Notes under the pieces: generated by a model
What the model saw: the letters and a program-made list of their open reading frames with translations, nothing else
What the model was told of the DNA's origin: nothing
The model's database searches: none
Origin: Brachypodius melanocephalos
Taxonomy: Eukaryota > Chordata > Aves > Passeriformes > Pycnonotidae
Assembly: GCA_013398615.1 (NCBI GenBank)
Contig: VZSR01003807.1
Location: 14,065,984 to 14,129,983 of the forward strand
DNA length: 64,000 bases
Direction: 5' to 3'
Made by a program: the position numbers and the translations under genes
Part shown: in pieces, positions 1 through 13,300 of the stretch
Numbering within the stretch: position 1 is the first letter of the stretch
Layout of the letters: the number at the start of each line of letters is the position of its first letter

Positions 1-3000
1 GTGGGAAGCTGTTGCAGGCTCTCTGGCAGGCATTTTGAGCATATACAGCCACAACAAGCAGCAGTAGCGCTAACGTGACTAAAGCTGCTGAGGGCTTTTT
101 ATCAAAGATGAAAGGAAAGCAGCGGCATAAGGTTGTGCAAGAAATGGCTTTGAAGCAAAGGGTGGGATTTAGGATTCTGTACAGATGCTAAAGCCCTTGT
201 TTAGTATAGTGCCGCAATAAAACTGGTGTCTAATGCTTAACGTTGGCAAGTGTTGGTTTTCAAGATGTTTAAGCAATTTTCTGGCCACGTAAAGGTGTTT
301 TTCTGTTCTGATAATGCTGTCCTTACAAAAGCAGCTCATATGCTTCCCACCTGTGAAGCAGTTTATCTGAGCAGCTCCAAACACTTTAGAGGAATTAATT
401 ACTAAATATAATAAAATTTCTCCAATGTAGGTAATTATTGTGTACCTCCTTTAAAAGCATGGAGGTAAAGCTATGGAAGAAGTGGGTTCAAAGTGGTAAG
501 TCAGTGCCAGAATCAGGTCTGGAGCTTCCGAGTACTGCTTCCCTGCTCAAAGGCTTTCAGTTTCACATTGTTCATCAGCATTTTATTTGCGAAATCTCAC
601 ACTGGGATTTAGCCAAGTGGTAAAGGCAACTATACAGCTGATTTCCTCCCCTTTGATTTTGCCAATAATGCTCCCACAAGGGTGATTTGATCTGGGGTAG
701 AGAGAAGCACAAAAGTGAGGTGATGTGTATAAACCCCCACCATTTTCTCAACACTGGAGCATTCAAAGACTGATTAACGCTCTCTGTTTCAAATTCACTT
801 CATTAACTGAAACAAAATAGAAAAGGAAGCTCACCGAGAAAGCTGGAACAACTTTACTGCTTAGAAGGAAAACTTTATGGTTGTGGGAGTCAGTAGCTTC
901 CAACCATAAGTGTTAAGTGCTGATAACACCTGGTTTGCCTGTCACAGGTGCATTTGGTAAATATGAATCATACTGGTTGACAGAGTCTCATCTCATCCCA
1001 CTTGTGGTCTCTACAGCCTGTGACAGGAGTTTCAGCTGCTCTCCCATACCTTTTGGTACATTCATTGGTAACTGAGCTGTCTGAGTAGGCAAAGGAAAGC
1101 TCAGACCATACCTTGCTTTCCTGTCTGATAAGAAACAAACATTCAAGGTGCATTTTGATTAAAAAAAATACAGTGTCAAATGGGATTTTATTGCAAATAA
1201 ACTGTAAATTGGGGGACCCTTCCCCCCCGCCCTTTTCTGTGACAACTGCTGTTCAGCTCAAGGAAAAAATAAAGATGCTATGTCTTAAATTTTTGACCAG
1301 ACAGATATGTTTTCTACTGTGATTCCCAGCTCTGATGAAATCTGCTGTAGGAAAGCAATGGAAAAGTAGTTTGACCTGCCTGCTTTCACCAAGTGTCACT
1401 CATCTCTGTGAGCTGCCCTCATGTTTGTATGTGCCCTGGTACATATGATTCTGATTTTTCTGCTTACAACAATCCTTTATTTCCTCACAGGCAATTTGCC
1501 AGGGAAACAGAAATTGGAAATTCCTCAATATTTTTGGTGCCCCCCAGCAAATTTTCCTGTCCCCTTGTAGCCATGCTGGCAGGAAGTCCCTTCAGAAATC
1601 CTTTTTATGCTCCAGTCTTCCATAACTACCTGTGTGGAAACCTAGTGATTTCTACAGCCTATATTTGCAAAACTATATAAATAATTTCTTTTAACTCTCT
1701 GCATCACTTACCCTACTGCAATTTTAATTTCTGAGTTGAGCATCTGCCTCAAAAGTTAGTGACAATTTCTGACTCTTTGCCACTGCTGTGGCCAAAAGAA
1801 GCTAGTAAAACTAAAAGAATAATGTTTTTATGCTGTGAAATTTGCCATGAATATTTTGACCTAATATTCTTGAGAACTACTTAATTTACTGCTGTCTACA
1901 CATACTGAATCACTATTGGCCCTGTTTCACAGAGTAATATTTTCAATTCTGTACCGAAGTTCCAAACACTGTGTATGAATCTTCTTCCTTCTCTTCATTT
2001 TATTGCATTTCATTGTTTGTTCCTTCCCTTTTTGTTTTACATGACTGAGAAAGAGATGTGCTTTCCCTATATAAATCATATAATCTAAGCTATTTATGTT
2101 GAAACCCTTATCAGTCAAGCCACACTACAAAGCATTGTTTGCATTAAAATCTATCTCCCTACAAGAGTTTTTCCCCCCTGGCAAGTCTTGACCTTTCTTT
2201 TCACTGCCCTTGAACATGTTGTACACCTCCTCTCTTTAAGTTCATTTGCAGCAAGAGAGTTATTAAGTAAATCAGTGGAGTACTTTCTACTTCAAATATT
2301 ATTAATGGAGATTTAGCTACAAAGATGCATCTACTTATTCTTGTCTTACCTTATGTCTTGAAATGATACATTGGAGTCAAGACTTTACAGACATTTGCCT
2401 TAGCTAGGGGTTAGAAAAGTGGAAAATTACTCTCTTGGTAAAGAAGGAAAAAAAAAGGAAAAGCAACATAAAATAAGTTTATTGGTATATTTTGAAGGAT
2501 GTATGAGTACTTTTCAATGCTGGTGTAAAGTAACATGGGAATGCAATGCAAATATTGGTCAATGAAATGTGGTGCACTGGGTTAAAATGGTCCATAGTTA
2601 AAAAACCAAACTGAGAGTGGAAAAAATAAAAACAAACAAAAAGTGTGCAGCCACAATGGAAACTTTCTGTAGATTCAAGGGTGATGTCTCTCTTGGCTGG
2701 AAGTGATTGAGGATGTGGCAGATCTCTCTCGCCCACACTGGCACAAGCTCTGTAGTGGATGGACTATGGGTGCATTTTGCTGGTACATCCTCCTTCCACA
2801 AAAGATTCATCTTTGTAGCAAAATATCCTCTTCTGGATGTGCTGATGCATGTTGCTCTATGTGAACAAGGCTTTCAAGTAACTCCCTGCAGACTGACATG
2901 AGTCATCCATTTTTGTGTTCCTACACTTCTGCCAAGACTACTAGAAAGCCCTATAATTATAACTGGTGTTCGTGGCACCAGCAGGGCCCAAATTAATTTT

Positions 3001-6000
3001 TTATGGATGTCCTACAGGTGGCACTGTAATTTCAGTGTCATGAATAGTAAAGCATGGTGATCTCTGTATATCTCCTTTACCTGACTCTGGGACCTGGAAT
3101 TTTGCTGTGACAGGGAAAGAGATCTGAGAAAATGCAGGAGAATCCCTAAGCAGCAGTAGCCCTCCATCCTGCTTTGAGGAAACTGATCTGTAATATTCCA
3201 GTGAGTCAAAAAGGAAAAAATAATTTCAAAGCATGTGATGGTATGCCTTATTTTTAGCAATGCCTATCACTTTGAGGAAGGATGAAATTTAACAGAGTGC
3301 ACGTTGTGTCTTTACAGGCTAATGTGATACGTGAAATAAGTAAACAGCTGTGCAGATAGAGCAATGAAAAGTGACTTGGATGTTTGTGCTAGATGTTTAT
3401 TTATTCTTGAAGTCCACATACCTTTAGCTAACTAAAACTGTTGAATACATAAGCCAGGAAAGTACCCCAAAATACAAGGTCCTGAATTTTTATTTCGTTT
3501 TTTTCCACAAGCCTAGTGAATATGTAACTTACAGAGGCATCTGTCTCATATTTTTAACAGGGTTATTAATTTTGGCTTACCATTCTGTCAGCTAGTTGAA
3601 AAGGAAATGTGGTAACTAAAGATGGTTGATTTGAAGCTATTAGATCCATGTGCTTGTCTGCAGATCTTGCTGTCATCCCTGCTTGGATGGGGTTTCCTGG
3701 GACACACCTTACAGATGACCCAGAAAAACCAAACCGACAGCACTCCATGTCCCGTCTTTCCTTTTGTCCCAAGGGCTCCCTGGCCTTGGTGTGGCTGAGT
3801 TCAGGCTCTGCCACACCTTGGGGTTCAGGAGTGAACCCTGGGGCCCCTGGCAGACCGGGACTGGAGAGCTGCTCTGGGGAGTGTGTTAGCAAGAGAGGCT
3901 GTGCTGAGGCTCGGAGGGTGCCATTTGTCACAGGGACTGTTGTATACTTCCTTCTGTCTCCCACAAGCCTCTGCTCAGGAATGTGTGAGAGTACATTTTT
4001 TAAACCAATTTGCATTTGGGAAACCAACAAAAATATTAAAAAATAGCTAACTGGGTATATTCCTAATATTTTATTTCCTACCCCCTTTCCACCTGTCTGG
4101 GTTCTAGCATTAGCACTTCTGGCAGGCAAGGCTTTTAGCATTTGCTTTGATGCCTGACTTGTGGTTTGTGTAGTCATGGCTTGTAAAATAGACGTGAGTT
4201 TCCTCTTGGGCAATTTCAGCATTGCAGCTGATTTCTGTAAGAGTTTCCTCTCTGCTTTGCAAGGTGTATGGAGCTGACGGGACAAGCGTGGCTATTCGTC
4301 AGAATTCCTTGCTGGTAAGGTTGTGGCTTATTTCTTTTTGCTTAAGTGACAAATGTTAGTTATTTTTGTCTAGGCACATTTATTTCTTTTTCTTTTTAAA
4401 AGACTGTATTGTTTGAGCTGATAAGAAACAATGGTACGATAAAGGAAGTTCACAGGGGCAAGTAGCTGCCTGTTTTTAAAGGCTCGTGTAAAAGATCTCA
4501 TGTTCTCCCTTCCCCCTCTCTACTTTGGTTAAAAATGCAAATGGATCACTAAAAAATAATGACATAATTGGAAAAATATTTGTTGAGTGAAGACAATGAA
4601 CAACATGTATATGAATTATTCTCTTCTGGACAAGTTTAATTGTCCAGTTATGTTTTAAGATCCATCAAGGGCCATGGTGACAATCTATTCATGACTGTTT
4701 CATGTCAATCTGATATTTGTAAAGACAAATGTGTAATATGAAAATTAAAGCAATTTCTTTATTGATTTTGGGTTTCTAGAGAAAAGCATGCAAATATAGT
4801 GTTGTGTGAAAAGAATTGAGGGTGCAATATGGGAGTAGATCTTATTGTGCTGTGGTGACAGCACTGAGCAGAATTATTTCTGTTTTCAATGTGAAAAGAA
4901 TTTGAGAGTCCATTAATTTTAATGTTTCTCTCATACACATTAAATTGAATGAGTAAAGACATGGCTAAAATACTGTGTGAATGGGCTTACCCATACAAAA
5001 GGACAGCTGGAATTGGAATCTCCTGTCCTTTGTGCTGAAACAGAAAACCCAAACCCATCTTTATCTCCGGATTCGAGTTTTCCTCAACTAAATGTACCTC
5101 TGGAGAAAGTGGAGATTAGCATCTAGTTTAATTATTCACTTTCTTACTTTCTTTCAACAAATCCTTTTTGAAGTAGGGCTCAGTAGTGTTATTTGGGTTT
5201 CTTGGAAGGTTTATTATCCCCATGCAGGAACTGCCGTTCAGTTTGGCAGGATTTTCCCATCTGCCAGTTATGCCAATGTTCAATGGTTTGCAACAATTCA
5301 AAAAGGAGAGAGAAATTGTTTTGTGACTTCTTATGGAATGGCCTTTCCATACCCTCCCCTATGGTGAAACTTTCTAGATGCAAAACTACCTCTGTGGAAA
5401 GGAGATTCCCACAATGACCTTCTCTTGGTGCTGACTCTGGTGGCAGAGCTGCACACAGTGTGACCAGGTGTGAGTCCTGTGGCACGTGGAGGCTGTGTGC
5501 CTCAGGTCAGGCACGCTGAATCTGTCTGCTTTCAAATGCTGCATCACCTTCCCTTTGCCCAGCATGTTGCCTCGCTGCTGCCCTTTTCCATCACAGGGTG
5601 GTGGAAGGCTGTTTTAGTTTATCAGTGGCAAGAGCTATTAATGCCAGGCTACTAATGTTCATGTGAACTTCGGGTTCTAGCTGTTTGCTTCTTGTCCCCA
5701 TGCATACTGGGAGATCTGATTTCTTGCAGGCCTGTCTAGTTGCCAGAAGACAACATTTGCTTCTCACCTCTTTGAGTGCATTTCCTCGTAGGTGCAGCAG
5801 CTGCCTGCTGTCTGCTGAGCATGGCAGGCTCTCCACCAGTGCTGTGCAGTCCCTGCAAGGTGATAGGGGAAGGCATCAAGCCAATACAGGCTGAAGGGCT
5901 TCCTCAAGTTTAAGATGCTCTGTCTTGTCCTCGTTCATTCCAGACGTTTCCTCTTGCCCCGCACATCCATCCCTCACACACTCCCCCATGATCTCTCTAC

Positions 6001-9000
6001 AGTAATATTGACTTGGTTGTGGGTTAGTGGGACAAGATCTGCTGTGGATAAAGACACAGCTGTGGGGCACTGTACAGACAGTATATTGTGCACTTGCTTG
6101 ATTAAATAGCATGGATCTACAGCCTTCTTGCCATGGGGAGATCCTGGGAGATTCTCAGCTGCTGTTGGATCCTGTGGTAGGAGCAGTAACCAAGGAGAAG
6201 GCTGTCACTGAATGACACCCTGAATAGTTTCACTGTTTTGTGCACTCCTTGAAGAATTCTTCAAGAGAGTTCTTCAAGGAGTCAGTCAGGCCCCTGTTAA
6301 CTCAGAGCGCTGTTTACAGGCCAGTGTAGCTGCTACTGGTCTCATGCCTGGATCCTTCCTGCTGCGTCACTTAATGCTGATAAAATCATGCTGGGTGTTG
6401 TGCAATCACTAGACAGGGAGATGGGCACAGAGGTAATGTTGCATGTGAAACTATACCTATTACCCCTTTCTGCATCTCAGTTCCTTCTTGCCTGAAGGAG
6501 AGACGCATTTTTTTTTCTCTTAAGAATTTCTCTGGAAAGCAGTTAAAGACACAGCTCATCAAAGTGTGTGCACTGCGTTTATGCCTTAGCGACATGCGTT
6601 TCTAAAAATATTTCCCTTTTGCAGCCTCCTCTACTCTTTAATTGCTCACTTCTCTTTCCTATCATCAAGTTACAGTCTGGCTGTCCTCCAGTGTCTGTTT
6701 CTTTTGCTTTGGCTGTGGGGCATCTCTGGCATAAATCTTGTGCATAGGCTGTGTCTGTTCTCCTCCAGCTCTATCCCCTGCATCTGGCTTAGCTGAGTCA
6801 TGTTTTCTCTGTGCTTATACCTTCAATTGTCCCCATATTCTTGTGTCCTTTCTCTCCAAACAGCTCTTGTGGGTTGCTTCTAGGGGGGAAGAAAAAAATC
6901 AACATAATGACATGGCCTTGACTCACCTACTGGTTCTTTAGCTACTTCAGCAGATATGGCTTCCTCATCAGGGAAGAGCTCATCCTCCTTTGACTTCTCT
7001 ACCTTGCTTTTCTCCAAAACCTCCCCTAGTCTTTATTTCTTTCTCAGCTAGCATGTTCTTATTTCTTCTATTGACTACAATCAATTAACACAATCCTGTC
7101 CACTATGCCTTCATTTTATCCTGGAATTTACCTTCAATTTTATCAGAAAATCTCTTCTTGAAACCTTCCATCTGTGATTCTATCTGCCAATGGTTCTCCA
7201 TCTGTTTTCTGAAAACATATGTAAATGTCTTTCAGAAGCTCCTGATATACCTCAACATGCTGTTTACGATCTAATAAATGGTACTGTGTTCTGATCCTTT
7301 CCTCTGTGCATTTTGCCCAAGCATTTTGACTCACAAACATCCTCTTACGAAGGACAGATCTAATCCTAAACACAGAATTGTCTTTTTTTTTTTTTTAAAT
7401 TTTATTTTCGGATCAAATGTAGAGTTTGGCCTGCCTCTCTGGTATGTCATGGCTCAGCTTCTAATTGAATCCAGCCAGCATGATCAACTTCTACCTTTCT
7501 TAAGTCCTACTTCCTCATTACTGACAATGATATACTGATAATGCCATCATAGTCTAAGCACTTTCTTTAGTTCTCTCTCCCATTTCCAAGCTATTGGTTA
7601 GATTTCAACCATAAACTTTCAAATTCCTTCACCCTCCATACACAGGAATACGTTGTTATCCAAGTGTTATTATCTAATGTCAGTTTTACTGAAATCTCGT
7701 GTTATCTGGCCTTGACAAAAGCAATTTCATTCCCTCATATCAATTCAGAAACTCACTGCAAGGATATTTTTCCTACTCTGGTTCATTGATGAATCTCCTA
7801 TCTTCTTTATTTATATTTCTGAGCAATATTAAACATACTGAGCCTGAGCTCTCATTTTGAACTGCCTGGGATCCCTCTCTTATTTTTATAAGCCTTTGAA
7901 TGCATACTATCTCATTATTTTTCAAAGCCCTTGCCCTGGCGCTAACACAAACCGTCGACAATGCCTGTCCCCAGGCTTCCTGAGACCCAAAATATGATCC
8001 TGGTGGTTGTTGTCCCACTGTTATCTTGGAGCCTGTCTGACTCCTGCCTACATCCTCCTGCTGTATCTTGCCTTGAACCTGCCAAGAGCAGTTGTCTTTT
8101 CTTCCCTGTTCCTACAGTACACATGGTCCATTGTAATGGAAGCAAGCATACTGCAATCCCTGTTGCTAATACTTCAGAGAAGTTTCTTCAAAAATATTTT
8201 GTGTGGTGATGCTGTGAATCACTTTACATATTTCCCTGCTTTGTTACATTCTGTAGCTGTTTTGTTGTCCTTGTTCCTTCTTGCAAGGTCTCAAGAGAGC
8301 TCACTCTTATTCCGTGGTACATCCAAGTCTGCCAGGCTCTTCTAGGAGCAGCTTCTGAGTACAAGCACCATCAAAATACCATACCAGCTGAGTCATATTA
8401 ATTGTGCTTATTTTCTCTTAATCTAAAGCAAAAACAACCTCTAGGTAATTCGGTTTGCCTTAAAGCTCTTTTGTAGTTAATGTGTCTCAGCTAATACACA
8501 GTAATTTGCTTATTGTCTGAGCTTTCTGCAGCTCCCTAATAGAGTCTTTAAATGATTTGTGTGGATCTTACAAAGGGCAAGGAGGAAGGAGATGATGTCA
8601 AATCGTCAAGTTTTCTCAGAAAGCAACAGGGTGAAGATGTTTTTATTTAGTAAGATGCAGCATTTCCCAAATTGGTTGTTTAAAATCTCTGCAGATAAGA
8701 GCAAAATAGAGAATTTTGGGAGGGAAGGGAAGACAGCTGAAATGGAGAATTAGAAAGTATCATTATTTATTTGTTTGTTTACTAGGGATGTAGTGCACTG
8801 AATTTTTTTTTTCAGTTGTGATTTTTCCATTGTATCTCCGCCTGGGGTCTTGTGGGTTTTGCCCAAGTGCTACCAGCACACTTAAAGCAATGCTGAGATG
8901 AAGTTTGAATCTATATTCTAAATTGCCATGTAGAACCCAGCATTGCAGGGGTATGCAAGACCCTCCAGCAGTTTTCTGTGTTCTGGATGTGCTGTCTGTG

Positions 9001-10234
9001 CTTGGCATGCACTTCATTTCCAAATGAAGCGCAAATGAAATGCAAGGATGCATTGTGAAGATAAAATCCTAGAAACACAGTGAATCAGAGCAATTGCACT
9101 CTGGTCCTGGGTTCCCAAACCCACAGAAAAGACTTGGTCTTGTACTGATTAATTGCTGAGTCCATAGAGCTTTTTCCAGTTCCTCCACTTTAGTGATTTC
9201 TGATCAGATAGACTTTCAGGTGATGGTTGTGTTCTGGCCTGTTTGTCTCCTGATGGAAGCCTTGGTACAGCTTCAGAGACAGCTGCTCAGCATGTGGAGA
9301 TACATTGCTCCTATTTTTGGGCCATATATAACTTTATACTATATCAGATGATGTTATATTTGAGTTCTATACTGCTGCCTGTGGATGTGCAAGGACAGTG
9401 AGTGCTCTGTGGGAGTCCACAGCTTTCCCCTGCTGCTGCTTCCTCTTCTTTCACTTTTAAGGACATGACAAAGTAGGAACATATTTGTTGCACATGCAAG
9501 ACATTATGAAACGTGCTGAAAAGCTGATTGACATCCAGTTTAAACAGCTGTTCAGCCTTCAGACCTCACTCTGTGGAGTTTTAGCCTTGGCTATCTTGAA
9601 TTCAACATTTTCAGCATTCTTTCATCCTATCCTTGTGGTCAGGTCTTCTTTTCTTGCTAAGAGATGAGGCTTAAATTCTGGAGTGGCAGACATTTAATAA
9701 AGCAACAACACAAGCATATTGTCAAAGTGAGTCCTCTGAAGTGGTTTGGAATAGCTTGCATTTTTTGCATTTTTGATCCTCATTGATCTCAATAAATCAC
9801 AGACTGATGGTCAAAAGTCTGTACAATTTATGAGAAGTAGGTTTCTTGTGCCAACCTTCTTATGAATTTAGATTCATTTCATATTATTACTTTATTGTAT
9901 ATAAGTTATAAAATTTAAATTTAAGCACTGTAATATAATTTGAAAAATAAATATTTTCAGTCAGAACATACTTAAACTTAGAAATTACATTGTTATTGGT
10001 GTAAATTAGGGCTCTGCTGCAATGGGAAAAGTAGGGTTGCTTTTCTTCAAGCATTTATCTTTCATTTGTTAATTTTACTACCATGGAGATTCTCTTGCCA
10101 ATGAGAGGAAAAACTGAATTAACAAGTTAAAACAATTTTTTTTAAAGAGGATCGTAGAGATAAGAGTAACTATTGAGGCTGCAGTTACTGTGGGATATAT
10201 AAACAGGTGATTATACTAATTTTATATTTTCTTG

Positions 10235-10345
10235 AATATTATTATGACTAAAAAGTCAAGAATTTATTTTTGAATTATTATTAATAATTGAATTATTATA
10301 ATAATGCTATTCAATTATTATAATTGAATTATTTATTTTGAATTT
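10235..10345. repeat. AT-rich low-complexity patch with interleaved inverted repeats
   Basis: The stretch is almost entirely A and T and is built from overlapping copies of GAATTATT, AATAATTC and TATAATTGAATTATT in both orientations, so it can fold on itself in several ways. It looks like simple-sequence expansion rather than a named element. Confidence 0.6.
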
Positions 10346-13300
10346 ACTATTTGTTTTTCCTCTATAAAGCTTCAAAATATGTGTATAAGAATTTTGAAAA
10401 AAATGGAGATTCTCTATACAGAAACACACTCTTTTAAATATAAAAGGACATAAAGAGCTGGGAGCATTTTAGAAGAAAAATAGAGAAGAAAGGAAGTCTC
10501 TCCTTAGAAGAAAAATAAGACACAGAGATTAACTTTGTATAGATTGTTGTGAGAACCATAGAATGGTGGAATACTAGTACAAAAGTTTGGTGAAATACAG
10601 CTTATGACATAAAAGAAAATTCAGATCATCTGGAAAGACCTTGAAATTGTTCCTGTGAAAGAAAAAGTTCAGTTTTTAGTTCCGTGTGGGCAATTTTAAC
10701 ATATGAGTTTCTCCTTTAGAAAAAGGCTCACTGCATCCATTTCAGATTTTACTACAGTGAGAGTAACACTACAGAAAAGGAGTAGAGAAAAGTGTTCATT
10801 TCTGTAAGATTCAAGAAGCAAGTATCTGATGTAGTCAGATCTGCATTTGCAGGAGCAGCAAACACTTGTCTCTAATGATTTGTTTCTTTGTGCAGATGTT
10901 CTAGCAAAGGCTGTGGTGTTTAAGAAACAAGAATCAGTAAATCCTGAATGCCTACAGGCACTGAAGGCTAAAGAAAAGTACTGCAGGAATCATTTGCATA
11001 CAGCCATCATTTGCAACCATTCATAGGGGTTTTTTTAATGTTTTATTGCAGCTCTCTCAGGGCCAACCAGCCTGTTATGCTGCCCACCTTAGACAAAGAC
11101 CCCCTTTTCACACTGGTGAGGGTCTGTATTCTAGCAGATGTTACTTACTGTGCTCTTTTTGTGTGGTGAAGAGTTTCTTTTCTCTTATTGCAAATATAAA
11201 TCAAAGCATATGTGGCTGGTAGCAGCTGAAGACAAGAATGAATCTGTTTAAAAGAAATACAAATCTACTGCTTGAACAGTCTAGAAGCAGGCAAGCAACT
11301 TGATAATTAAACTTGATTTCAGGGCAAAATGATCCTAAGAGTACCTTCTCATCATAACTTTGAGCTTTCATCCCAGAGATGATTTTTTCTGCCTCTCAGC
11401 AGCCCATATCTGGTCTAACCCAGACATACTGAGAGCAGCCTTTGTCTCCCAGTTCCCTGCCCAGCTCACTGCTCTGCCTGTCCTAGACCTTGGAGAAATT
11501 CTATGTTAGCACGTGGATGTTGAATGGAGGAATGGGTTCTGGCTAAATTTCTCTGGAGAAGCTGTGATGTCAGCAGTCCAGTTTTCTCCATTCCCTTGTT
11601 CCTGGGGAAATGCCTTTCAACCACGGGAAAATTGAGGCCACTTGCAAATCTGCACAGCTCAGCAGATGACAGTGTGAGCAGAAGCTGTTCCACCCTGCTC
11701 TGGCAAAACTTGCCAGGGCAGTTTGTCCTTGCTATGCCTCTCCCCACTGCGATTGCCCTGTTGCAGAGGTGATGTTTGAGGGCAGCAAATGTGCTCTGAT
11801 GTGTGGGAGGAAGATGAACTCTTCACTGCTCCTGACCTTTTAATGAAGAAGCAGACAGGACTCTCGAGACTTCAGTTTCTTGAGAACTTTATGAATGTGG
11901 AGTGGAATTCTTTGATGGAAGGAGCAGCAAGTTCCCTAGATATTTCTTACCTATTTTATCCTCATAGTCATTAACATAATGATTTTGCTTTCTTTTTTGA
12001 AATCTGTTCTCTTGAGATTCCCCTGGAAGTGTGAATGCTGGCCTTTTGTATAGTGCTGTTGATACAACGAATGTTTTCTTAGCAGAAGAAAGCAGACTTA
12101 CATCTAAGCTTCAGAGAGTACAAACAACAATTTTTGCTGGCCTCTTATTCTCAAATGCAACAGTTGAAAGCATGCTCCTGCAATTTTTATCTTCCATTGG
12201 ATGTATAAACCTCCTGCAACGCCATGACAGCTAAGGTTATTCAGAATTGCCTCCCAGTAAGGATGTCTCAGGTTCTTGTCACTGCAATAATCCAAATTTG
12301 CAAGTAGAGCAGCAGTTCTGTACCTCTGTGCTAGGGTGAATCATGCCCTTGTTCTCTCTCTATGGACTGGATCTTGCAGTGTTCCCCCAAAACTGTCTTG
12401 GCTGAACAACTGATCTGAAAAAACAGAGGAGGGAGTGATGGTCCCTCTCTCCTCATCTGAATCTTTTCACAAGGGACTTGCTTCAAGAGAAACCCCTTAG
12501 ATTGTTATCTCAGGAGGATCTATAGGAGTTTTACTTTTTTTTTTTTTTTCTTCCTCCCTTCTGTGTTTCATCTTCTGGACTAGCAAAAGACCTGTGCATC
12601 TTTGGAAGAGAGCAGAACATGAGGGAAGTGCATCTTTTTCCCTGGAGTGTTTCCTTATCCCTTCAGTGCACTAACTCTTCATCCATTTTTGCATCCAGCT
12701 TAGCTTTGCCTGCTTTCATTGCCTGCCACAGCAAAAACAAAAAGCCACCTAGGAGGCAGCAGGAATTGAAGCATTGCAGTCAATGTTTCTGCAAACTCTT
12801 CCTTGGCCTTCAAGCATAGCAGCACTAGGAGTCAGTTCAACACTACAAGGAATTTGAGGCAGACAAACTTCATTAAGCATGCCATTTTGTGTTCTCATTC
12901 TAGTCTGTGAGCCCCCAGAGGCAGCTGGAGTATGTCTTCCTTTTGTTGAACCTCCTCTTTCTTTCCAGCCCCTCTCCTCCTGAAGGCAGAGAGCAGTGAC
13001 TCCTGCATCTGCTTGCTCAGAGCTGTCAGCACATATAACCTGCTGCCCTCGGGCTTCCCAGCTGGGCTGACAGGACCTGGCCATGATCCAGGCAGGGTGA
13101 TGCCTCCAGACCCTTTCTGTCTCCAACACAGAAGCAGTGAACTTTGTTCCAGTTTTTCCTGGCCTTCTCCCAAACAGAGTCACAAGTCATCTTTTTGAAT
13201 TGCTTTCACATGAGGGGATTGAGTAATACCAAATGCATTTGAAAACAATGTTATAACCAATGGTGTTATAAAACATAAATGTATTAGATACAAAAAATGC

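Noticed and set aside
605..630. tRNA-like 5' half (TTTAGCCAAGTGGTAAAGGCAAC resembles a D-arm and A box)
   Set aside because: No anticodon stem, no GGTTC-type T-arm and no closing acceptor stem follow within 60 bases.
12749..13183. 144-codon minus-strand open frame with some basic and Gln-rich segments
   Set aside because: No recognisable family, another frame on the same strand is also open (12895-13173), and there is no splice or polyadenylation context.
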